Of a stretch of 10,715 bases of DNA, positions 1-5,317 are shown piece by piece; positions within the stretch are counted from its first letter, which is position 1; the number at the start of each line of letters is the position of its first letter. The position numbers and the translations under genes were made by a program. This DNA comes from Chloroflexota bacterium (lineage in GTDB: Bacteria > Chloroflexota > Limnocylindria > Limnocylindrales > CSP1-4), in NCBI GenBank assembly GCA_003157175.1, contig PMIQ01000154.1, positions 1 to 10,715 on the forward strand. Reading direction: 5' to 3'. Below the pieces are notes generated by a model, which saw only the letters and a program-made list of their open reading frames with translations, was not told where the DNA came from and searched no databases.

Positions 1-1146
1 TTCCATGGCATTGCCGAGTGGGGGGCGGAGAATCCAACGGCCCTGAAGATCCCCCTCGTGGCCGACATCGTCCGCAGCGACCTGGGCACGAGTCTTACGT
101 CGCCGGTGGACGCGACGGATTCGCGCGCCATAGTCTTTCAGGTCCAGTACGGCGACTCGACGGAAGATATCGGGAACGCGCTCTTCAAGGCGGGCGTGAT
201 CGCGGACGCCCGGGCCTTCGTCTTCGAGGCCATCGAACGAGGCGCGACTGCCAACTTCATCGCCGGTCGCCACGTCGTCAGCAGGGCCATGACCGTCGAC
301 GCGGTCATCGATGCCCTGACTTCGCCGCAGGTAGCGCCGCCTACCATCCGCCTTCTGTTCGTCGAGGGCGTGCGGATCGAGCAGATGGTGGCCGAGTTGG
401 AGGACAAAGAGGCCAACCCGGCCGATCCCGCGGCCGTCTTGAAGCTCGACGTCGCGCAGTACTACCAGCTGGCGACGAATCCACCGGCTAACCTGCTGGC
501 CCTCTACCCGTGGCTCAAGTTGCCGCCGGGTGCCTCTCTGGAAGGATTCCTATTCCCGGCCACGTACGACGTCAGCACGGACATCACAGCTCTCCAGCTC
601 CTAGAGGAGCAGCTGGACGCCTTTGCCAACAACGCCCCCGCGGCGCTCCTGGCGCTCCCGCCCGACCAGATCTATCGGATCGTTCAGATTGCCTCACTCG
701 TGGAGCACGAAGCGAAGCTGGATTCAGACCGGCCCCTGGTTGCCGGCGTGTATGTGAATCGTCTGGATCTCAAGAAGTGGCCGACCGGCCTCCTGGAGTC
801 GAACCCGACAGTGAACTACGCCAACGACTCCGTGTGGCTGAACGCCCACCCGATCGGCACCTGGGTGGGCTATACGTTCTGGCTGGACGTCGGCGGCACC
901 ACGCCGCTGGCGAAGATCGTCTTCCCGGACAACATCGCGCCATACAACACGTACCACAACAGCGGCCTGCCCCCGACCCCGATCTGCTCGCCGGGGCTTG
1001 CGTCCATCCAGGCCGCGCTCAGCCCCGACACGACCGATGGCTACTACTACTTCCTGGCCAAGAACGACGGCAGCAACAGCCTGGCATTCGCCCACACCAA
1101 TGCCGAACAGATCGCCAACGAGAAGAAGTACGGCTACATCAAGTAG
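1..1146 (+). CDS. mltG: Endolytic murein transglycosylase MltG (YceG family), 5' partial
   Basis: MltG cleaves nascent glycan strands in peptidoglycan, leaving 1,6-anhydro-MurNAc ends, and is thought to set glycan chain length next to the synthesis machinery at the outer face of the membrane. The frame is open to the left edge, so the N-terminus and its membrane anchor lie outside the window; the GTG at 58 is inside the protein. Numbering from that GTG, residues about 27-90 form the LysM-like subdomain (VQYGDSTEDIGNALFKAGVI). The catalytic core carries IASLVEHEA, with the expected catalytic Glu at 216 (codon 703-705), then VAGVYVNRL, NPTVNYA, YNTYHNSGLPPTPICSPG and YYYFLAKNDG. These match the order of the E. 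coli core. One oddity is NPTV where the family usually has DPTV. The visible 381 codons already exceed the E. coli protein (340 residues). The stop is TAG at 1144-1146, 39 bases before the next gene. Confidence 0.93.
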   Translation, partial: FHGIAEWGAENPTALKIPLVADIVRSDLGTSLTSPVDATDSRAIVFQVQYGDSTEDIGNALFKAGVIADARAFVFEAIERGATANFIAGRHVVSRAMTVDAVIDALTSPQVAPPTIRLLFVEGVRIEQMVAELEDKEANPADPAAVLKLDVAQYYQLATNPPANLLALYPWLKLPPGASLEGFLFPATYDVSTDITALQLLEEQLDAFANNAPAALLALPPDQIYRIVQIASLVEHEAKLDSDRPLVAGVYVNRLDLKKWPTGLLESNPTVNYANDSVWLNAHPIGTWVGYTFWLDVGGTTPLAKIVFPDNIAPYNTYHNSGLPPTPICSPGLASIQAALSPDTTDGYYYFLAKNDGSNSLAFAHTNAEQIANEKKYGYIK

Positions 1147-1172
1147 GGCCCTCGACCGCCACGGCGGACGCG

Positions 1173-1178
1173 TAACAT
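1173..1178 (+). promoter_or_regulatory. Possible -10 box (TAACAT) for a leaderless pepP transcript
   Basis: In this GC-rich gap TAACAT stands out as an A/T-rich hexamer matching TAnnnT. It ends 7 bases before the GTG at 1186, the usual distance from a -10 box to the transcription start, so the mRNA could begin at the start codon. No Shine-Dalgarno site precedes that GTG, which agrees with a leaderless message. The -35 region is weak (TCGACC at 1152-1157, spacing 15). This is inference from position and composition only. Confidence 0.3.
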
Positions 1179-1185
1179 TGTCCCA

Positions 1186-2415
1186 GTGAGCTCAGTCGTG
1201 CGGCGTTTGCCGCATCCCGCCGACTTCTCCGCGCCTCCGGCGGCGGTCGATCTGATCCGCTGGGCTGACGCCGACAGGTCGGCGCGCCCGGCCCGTCTGG
1301 CGCGACTCCGGGCCCGTTTCGCCGATGAGGGGATCGACGCCTACTTCGGCATCCGCCCGGAACACATGCGCTATCTGACCGGGTTCATCCTCGAGGACGG
1401 CGAAGACCGGGTTGCCGGCAACTCCGGCCGCTTCATCGTTTCGGGCGATGATGTCGTGGTCCTGGCCGACTCACGCTACAGCCTGCAGGCGGTGGCGCAG
1501 GCGCCGGAATCCCGCATCGAGGCGACGACCTACGACCTCGGGGCGATCTGGCCGGCCCTTGTCAGGAGCGTCGGCGCAAAGCGGGTCGCGGTGGAGAGCG
1601 GTTTCATCAGCCACCAGCAGTGGACGGAGCTGCAGAAAGCGGCGCCGGAAGTCGAGCTGGTGCCGGTGAGCGGTTGGGTCGAGGCCGACCGAGCGACCAA
1701 GGAGCCGGCCGAGATCGAACGCATCCGGGCGGCCTGCGCGGTAGCCGATCGCGCCCTCGCCTCGATCGTGCGGCGGATCACGCCCGGGGTTTCGGAGCGA
1801 GCCCTGGCCCTGGCCCTCGAATGGGAGATGCGCACCTGCGGCGCGGAAGCGCTGGCGTTCGGCATCGCCTGCCTGGCCGGGCCGAATGCCGCGTTGCCTC
1901 ACGGTTCGCCCTCCGAGCAGGAGGTCTGCGCCGGGCACGTGCTCCTCTTCGACTTTGGGGCCATGGTGGCCGGCTATCGGAGCGACATGACCCGGACGCT
2001 GTTCGTGGGCGAGCCGGCGGCGCGGGACCTGGCTATCTACGAGATCGTGGCTGCCGCGCAGCAGGCATCGATCGATCTGCTGGCGGCCTCCGCCCGCGGC
2101 GAGCGGCCCGCGGCGAGCGGCCGCGAAGGTGACGCCGCGGCGCGGCAGGTCATCGAGGCCGCGGGACACGGGCAGCATTTCGGACACGGCACCGGTCACG
2201 GCATCGGCCTGGCCACGCACGAGCTGCCGTCGTTGAGCCGGGTCGCCACCGAGGATCCGCTGCCCAGCCCGACGGTCTTCAGCGTCGAGCCGGGGATCTA
2301 CCTGGACAACGAGACGGGTGTGCGGATCGAGGATCTGGTCCTATACGACGCGGGGTCGCGCGGCCTCGAGCGGCTGACGTGCTTCCCGCGAGAAGTGCTC
2401 GTCGTCGGGGTCTGA
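1186..2415 (+). CDS. pepP: Xaa-Pro aminopeptidase, M24B metallopeptidase
   Basis: This cytosolic dimetal peptidase is expected to remove the N-terminal residue from peptides with proline at position 2. It is 409 residues long: a creatinase-type N-terminal domain (about 38-165) and a pita-bread M24 domain (about 172-405). All five metal ligands are visible: D256 in LLFDFGA, D267 in RSDMTRT, H338 in HGTGHGIG, E368 in FSVEPGIY and E382 in GVRIEDLV. H334 and H345 match the accessory histidines. The start is uncertain. GTG at 1186 gives about 35 residues before the usual N-terminus and lacks a Shine-Dalgarno site; GTG 1198 and TTG 1207 are also possible. The gene lies upstream of efp, a common pairing of an M24B peptidase with EF-P. 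PepQ-type prolidase specificity cannot be excluded from sequence alone, so the symbol is tentative. Confidence 0.88.
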   Translation: MSSVVRRLPHPADFSAPPAAVDLIRWADADRSARPARLARLRARFADEGIDAYFGIRPEHMRYLTGFILEDGEDRVAGNSGRFIVSGDDVVVLADSRYSLQAVAQAPESRIEATTYDLGAIWPALVRSVGAKRVAVESGFISHQQWTELQKAAPEVELVPVSGWVEADRATKEPAEIERIRAACAVADRALASIVRRITPGVSERALALALEWEMRTCGAEALAFGIACLAGPNAALPHGSPSEQEVCAGHVLLFDFGAMVAGYRSDMTRTLFVGEPAARDLAIYEIVAAAQQASIDLLAASARGERPAASGREGDAAARQVIEAAGHGQHFGHGTGHGIGLATHELPSLSRVATEDPLPSPTVFSVEPGIYLDNETGVRIEDLVLYDAGSRGLERLTCFPREVLVVGV

Positions 2416-2498
2416 GGCCCGGTTCGCCGGCCGGAGCGCGATCTACCATTCGCTAGAGGCAACGGGCACCGGACGATCGTTTCGGGCCCGCGCTCCGG

Positions 2499-2504
2499 TA
2501 CAAT
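2499..2504 (+). promoter_or_regulatory. Possible efp promoter -10 box (TACAAT)
   Basis: TACAAT matches the TATAAT consensus at five of six positions and lies in the 158-base gap between pepP and efp. Transcription would start near 2511, giving a leader of about 60 bases that carries a 7-bp hairpin (2531-2537 with 2541-2547, including one G-T pair) and then the AAGGAG site. I find no recognisable -35 hexamer at 16-19 bases upstream. A second, weaker candidate is TACCAT at 2444-2449. A separate promoter for efp would make sense because EF-P is needed in large amounts. Confidence 0.4.
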
Positions 2505-2555
2505 CGCGAGGCATCACAGCGATTGATTCTGCCGGCCTCGGGTCGGCTGACACCC

Positions 2556-2561
2556 AAGGAG
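2556..2561 (+). promoter_or_regulatory. efp ribosome binding site (AAGGAG)
   Basis: AAGGAG lies 12 bases before the ATG at 2574. It supports that ATG over the in-frame TTG at 2523, which would add 17 residues not seen in other EF-P proteins and has no such site. Confidence 0.65.
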
Positions 2562-2573
2562 CCCTGCTCGACC

Positions 2574-3131
2574 ATGATTTCGACAAGCGACCTGCACAAG
2601 GGTGTGGCCATCGAACTCGATGGCGACCTGTGGCAGATCCTCGATTACCACCACCTCAAGATTGGACGAGGCTCGGCCCAGGTCCGCATCAAGCTCCGCA
2701 ACATCAAGCGCGGCCAGACGATAGAGCGGTCGTTCCAGGCGGGTGAGAAGTGGCCGCGCGTCCAGCTGGAACATCGCCAGATCCAATTCCTCTATCAGGA
2801 CGGCGACGACTACCACTTCATGGAGACGGAGAGCTACGAGCAGTTCCATCTGAGCGCCGCGCAACTCGACGACGCCGTCCACTACCTCAAGGACTCGATG
2901 CTCCTGGAACGCACCAGCTATGAGGGCGAGACCATCGGCGTCGAGCTTCCGGTCACCGTCGATCTCAAGGTCGTCGAGACCGAGCCCGGGTTCGCGGGCG
3001 ACACTCAGACGGGCGCCCGAAAGGCGGCCAAGCTCGAGACCGGCCTGTCCATCCAGGTTCCGATCTTCGTGAACGAGGGCGACACGGTTCGGATCGACAC
3101 TCGAACCGGTGAGTACCAGACCCGGCTGTAG
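2574..3131 (+). CDS. efp: Translation elongation factor P
   Basis: EF-P binds between the ribosomal P and E sites and speeds peptide bond formation at proline runs. From the ATG at 2574 the product is 185 residues, the standard bacterial length. It has the expected three beta-barrel domains: a KOW-like N-terminal domain (1-64), a central OB domain (about 65-127) and a C-terminal OB domain ending in VPIFVNEGDTVRIDTRTGEY, the family signature. The tip of the domain I loop reads KIGRGSAQVR, so the residue aligned with E. coli Lys34 is Arg32. The usual proline before the Gly-Lys/Arg-Gly turn is replaced by isoleucine. An arginine tip is the form rhamnosylated by EarP in Pseudomonas and Neisseria, but it may be unmodified here; no modification gene is in the window. 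The usual downstream neighbour nusB is absent. Confidence 0.97.
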   Translation: MISTSDLHKGVAIELDGDLWQILDYHHLKIGRGSAQVRIKLRNIKRGQTIERSFQAGEKWPRVQLEHRQIQFLYQDGDDYHFMETESYEQFHLSAAQLDDAVHYLKDSMLLERTSYEGETIGVELPVTVDLKVVETEPGFAGDTQTGARKAAKLETGLSIQVPIFVNEGDTVRIDTRTGEYQTRL

Positions 3132-3143
3132 CGGGTCGAGCGC

Positions 3144-3174
3144 CCGGGCGACCGGCCGAGTGGCTCGTCGCCGG
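3144..3174 (+). other. Hairpin between efp and xseA
   Basis: GGCGAC (3147-3152) pairs with GTCGCC (3167-3172). After a C/C mismatch the helix continues with one G-T and three G-C pairs closing a GAGT tetraloop at 3158-3161. A bulged G at 3146 lets two more C-G pairs form at the base. No T-run follows, so it is not a standard intrinsic terminator. It ends 7 bases before the xseA Shine-Dalgarno site, so it could protect the efp 3' end or tune xseA expression. Chance pairing in GC-rich DNA is also possible. Confidence 0.35.
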
Positions 3175-3181
3175 TTCAATC

Positions 3182-3187
3182 AGGAGG
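3182..3187 (+). promoter_or_regulatory. xseA ribosome binding site (AGGAGG)
   Basis: A perfect AGGAGG ends 7 bases before the GTG at 3195. It fixes the xseA start there, although this adds a long low-complexity extension before the conserved OB fold. Confidence 0.85.
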
Positions 3188-3194
3188 ATCTGCC

Positions 3195-4790
3195 GTGAGC
3201 CGGAGCCGGCCTCCGCAGAGCGAGCCCCTCTGGGGCGACTTTCCTGTTGACCAGTCGGCGGCTACATCCGATGGATCGAGTCCGCCCGACTGGGCGCTGC
3301 CTGCCTGGGATTCGATCCCCGCCGAAGAGGCCGGACCGGCGCACGCGGCGCACGCGGCGGAGTCGGCGCACCCGGCGGAGGCGGCGCCTGTCCGGCCGGG
3401 TCGAGCCGCACCCGAAGCGGCCCAGCCGAGCCGGCCCGATTCGCAAGGCGGTCTGGCGCTGCGCATTCTGCAGGTCAGCGAGATCACCCGCGCCGTGCGA
3501 GACGCCGTCCGTGCCGAGGACGGACTGCGCGACGTGTGGGTCGAGGGCGAGGTTGGACGCGTCACCGTCTCTTCGGCCGGTCACGCCTACTTCGCGCTGA
3601 AGGACGAACGCAGTCAGCTCGCCTGCGTCTTCTTTCGCGACGACAGGCTGAGCTCGCCGTTCGAGCCACGGACGGGGCTGCGGGTCGTGGTTCACGGCCG
3701 CGTCGACGTGTTCGAGTCACAGGGCGTCTACCAGCTGTACGTGGCCGCGGTCCAGCCGTCCGGGTTCGGGGACCTGGCGCTCAGGTTCGAAGCGCTCAAG
3801 GCGCGGCTCGCCGCCGAGGGCTTGTTCGACACTGCGCGCAAGCGGCCGCTGCCCGACCGACCGGCCGTGATTGGTGTGGCCACGAGCGCGACCGGCGCCG
3901 TCTGGCACGACATCTGCCACGTAGTCGCGCGGCGCTGGCCGCTGGCCCGGCTGCTTCTCTCGCCGTGTCAGGTCCAGGGCGAAGGGGCGGCCGCAAGCGT
4001 CGTTACGGCGCTCGAGCGGCTGGCTCGCTGGGGCGAGCAATGTCGCGCGGAGGGTCGCCCTGAGGATGCCCCGGCGGTGGTCATCCTGGCTCGTGGCGGC
4101 GGGTCGCTCGAGGATCTATGGCCGTTCAACGATGAGCGGGTCGTCCGCGCCGTCGTTGCCAATCCGGTACCGGTGGTGTGCGGCGTGGGCCACGAGGTTG
4201 ACGTGACGCTGGCCGACTTCGCGGCCGACGTTCGCGCCCCCACGCCTTCGGCGGCCGCCGAGCTGGTCGTGCCGGATCGAGCCGAGATGGTGGCCGTGCT
4301 GCGCGAGCTGGCCCGGCGCGGAGGCGGCTACGCCGCCCGGGTCCTGGCCGGCGCAAGGTCCGACGTCGGAGCGGAGGGCCGCGCCCTCGAGCGACTGCGT
4401 CCCTCGGCCCAGATTGCCCAGGCTCGGGAGCGGGCCGGATACCTGCTGGACCAGGCAACCAGGGCCCTGCGGAGCGAGATCGGCAGGCGGGCGGAAGCCG
4501 AGCGGCGGCTTGGCTCGCGGCTGGGGCCGGTGCTGGCGACGCAGATGGCCGCGCGTCGGGCGGCGCTCGAAAGGAACTCGGCGGCCCTCGGCGCCCTCGG
4601 GCCGCAGGCTACTCTGGAGCGCGGATATGCGATCGTGAGGCGCCGTTCGGACGGGGCCATCGTCCGTGGCCCGGCCGAGGCGCCCGGGGGCGAGCGGCTC
4701 GCGCTGCACGTTGCCCAGGGCGAGATCGCCGCCACAGTCGACCGCGATGCCGGCCCGCGCGGCGGTCCGGCGAAACGTGGCGCCGGCTGA
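3195..4790 (+). CDS. xseA: Exodeoxyribonuclease VII large subunit with N-terminal extension
   Basis: XseA is the catalytic subunit of ExoVII, which with several XseB copies degrades single-stranded DNA to oligonucleotides in both directions without metal. The product is 531 residues, against 456 in E. coli. Residues 1-86 are a Pro/Ala-rich, probably disordered extension including five 9-base repeats. The OB-fold DNA-binding domain begins at about 87 (LALRILQVSEIT). The catalytic domain has GVATSATGAVWHDI (H238, D239), the RGGGSLEDLWPFNDE block (R300-E314), VGHEVD (H333, D336) and the DVRAPTPSAAAE block. By motif position D239, R300, H333 and D336 correspond to residues I recall as important in E. 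coli XseA. Alanine- and arginine-rich helices follow, and the tail LGPQATLERGYAIVRR is typical. The GTG start is set by the AGGAGG site. The TGA stop shares its last base with the next ATG. Confidence 0.97.
   Translation: MSRSRPPQSEPLWGDFPVDQSAATSDGSSPPDWALPAWDSIPAEEAGPAHAAHAAESAHPAEAAPVRPGRAAPEAAQPSRPDSQGGLALRILQVSEITRAVRDAVRAEDGLRDVWVEGEVGRVTVSSAGHAYFALKDERSQLACVFFRDDRLSSPFEPRTGLRVVVHGRVDVFESQGVYQLYVAAVQPSGFGDLALRFEALKARLAAEGLFDTARKRPLPDRPAVIGVATSATGAVWHDICHVVARRWPLARLLLSPCQVQGEGAAASVVTALERLARWGEQCRAEGRPEDAPAVVILARGGGSLEDLWPFNDERVVRAVVANPVPVVCGVGHEVDVTLADFAADVRAPTPSAAAELVVPDRAEMVAVLRELARRGGGYAARVLAGARSDVGAEGRALERLRPSAQIAQARERAGYLLDQATRALRSEIGRRAEAERRLGSRLGPVLATQMAARRAALERNSAALGALGPQATLERGYAIVRRRSDGAIVRGPAEAPGGERLALHVAQGEIAATVDRDAGPRGGPAKRGAG
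3339..3383 (+). repeat. Five tandem 9-base repeats inside xseA
   Basis: Five head-to-tail 9-base units (two exact GCGCACGCG, then GCGGAGTCG, GCGCACCCG and GCGGAGGCG) encode Ala-His/Glu-X residues 49-63 of XseA. The unit keeps the reading frame, so gain or loss of copies changes protein length without a frameshift. The tract lies in the non-conserved extension before the OB fold. Confidence 0.8.
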
Positions 4791-4957
4791 TGGCAGAGCT
4801 GCCGTCCGCCGTGCTGCTGCTGGGTGGGGCCGTTCTGGGTTTCGTGATCGCGATCCGGGTTGGTATCCTGCTTGGACATCGCCTGGACCGCGCCTTGGAG
4901 GCGCGCGCCGCGGACGAAGAGCCCCGGCAAACCGAGGAGGTAAGCGCCGATGAGTGA
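4790..4957 (+). CDS. Small single-span membrane protein between xseA and xseB, unknown function
   Basis: This 55-codon ORF starts at an ATG whose A is the last base of the xseA stop (TGATG) and ends at TGA 4955-4957, overlapping xseB by 8 bases. I do not recognise a family. It has a short head (MAELPSA), one hydrophobic segment at about residues 5-29 (VLLLGGAVLGFVIAI, then RVGILLG), a basic stretch HRLDRALEAR and an acidic tail ending EEVSADE. Positive charges after the span suggest an outside N-terminus and cytosolic C-terminus. The GILLGHRLDRAL stretch loosely recalls the G-x3-G-x2-LD pattern of AtpZ/AtpI-type proteins, too weak for assignment. About three quarters of codons end in G or C, as expected for coding DNA in this genome. 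There is no clear Shine-Dalgarno site, so translation is probably coupled to xseA. The xseB Shine-Dalgarno site lies inside its 3' end. Confidence 0.7.
   Translation: MAELPSAVLLLGGAVLGFVIAIRVGILLGHRLDRALEARAADEEPRQTEEVSADE
4934..4941 (+). promoter_or_regulatory. xseB ribosome binding site (GAGGAGGT)
   Basis: A near-perfect anti-Shine-Dalgarno match ends 8 bases before the xseB ATG at 4950. It lies within the last codons of the small membrane-protein ORF, so ribosomes finishing that ORF pass over it. Confidence 0.85.
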
Positions 4958-5222
4958 CCAGGCGGCGGCCCCGCAGGTCGTCGACGTCGACTCGCTGACA
5001 TTCGACGAAGCGCTGGTCGAGCTGCAGCGGACCGTGGCGGAGCTGGAGCAAGGCGGCCTCGCGCTCGAGCGTTCGATCGAGCTGTACGAGCGAGGCGTCG
5101 CCCTTCACGAGCGCTGCGCCGGGCTTCTGGGCCAGGCGGAGCTTCGGGTTCAACGTCTGCTGGAGCGCGCCGCGGGTCAACTCGCCGTAGTCGAGGCCAG
5201 GACCGAAGAACAGCCGGACTAG
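4950..5222 (+). CDS. xseB: Exodeoxyribonuclease VII small subunit
   Basis: XseB is the small helical-hairpin subunit that binds the long helices of XseA and is required for active ExoVII. The product is 90 residues, within the usual 70-90. After a short variable head (1-14), the conserved body runs LTFDEALVELQRTVAELEQGGLALE-type helix one, then SIELYERGVALHERC and LGQAELRVQRL helix two, matching the family pattern of F-E-A-L, E-L-E-x-G and Y-x-x-G. The ATG at 4950 has a strong Shine-Dalgarno site. Head and tail are acidic. The gene is separated from xseA only by the 55-residue membrane-protein ORF, which it overlaps, so both subunits and that protein are probably made from one transcript. The ispA gene that often follows xseB is missing. 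Confidence 0.95.
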   Translation: MSDQAAAPQVVDVDSLTFDEALVELQRTVAELEQGGLALERSIELYERGVALHERCAGLLGQAELRVQRLLERAAGQLAVVEARTEEQPD

Positions 5223-5284
5223 CTGTAGACTGCCTGCCAGACCATTCAGGTGGCGCCCGATCGAGCGGAACGCCTCCGCAGCTG

Positions 5285-5305
5285 GGGCGAGACGGGGGTT
5301 CGCCC
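5285..5305 (+). other. Hairpin next to the dxs ribosome binding site
   Basis: GGGCGA (5285-5290) and TCGCCC (5300-5305) form a perfect 6-bp stem with a 9-base G-rich loop. The stem abuts the GGGAG Shine-Dalgarno site (5306-5310) of the dxs TTG start at 5318. It could lower or tune dxs translation, but a 6-bp dyad is not rare in DNA this rich in G and C. Confidence 0.3.
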
Positions 5306-5317
5306 GGGAGTGATGAC

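Noticed and set aside
18..491. Plus-strand ORF starting MGGGESNG overlapping mltG
   Set aside because: It is an out-of-frame reading of mltG with an Arg/Gly-rich product; mltG has conserved motifs in the other frame.
1156..1167. Short dyad after the mltG stop as a terminator
   Set aside because: Only four base pairs and no T-run; too weak to call in GC-rich DNA.
2419..2430. CCGG-TTCG-CCGG hairpin after the pepP stop as a terminator
   Set aside because: A 4-bp stem with no T-run, and the loop closing pair is not the stabilising C-G form; expected by chance at this base composition.
2523..2573. Longer efp start at TTG 2523
   Set aside because: It adds 17 residues not seen in EF-P, lacks a Shine-Dalgarno site, and the ATG at 2574 gives exactly 185 residues.
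5226..5231. TAGACT as a -10 box for dxs
   Set aside because: No matching -35 hexamer at a normal distance, and dxs may be read from the xseA-xseB transcript; not strong enough to list.
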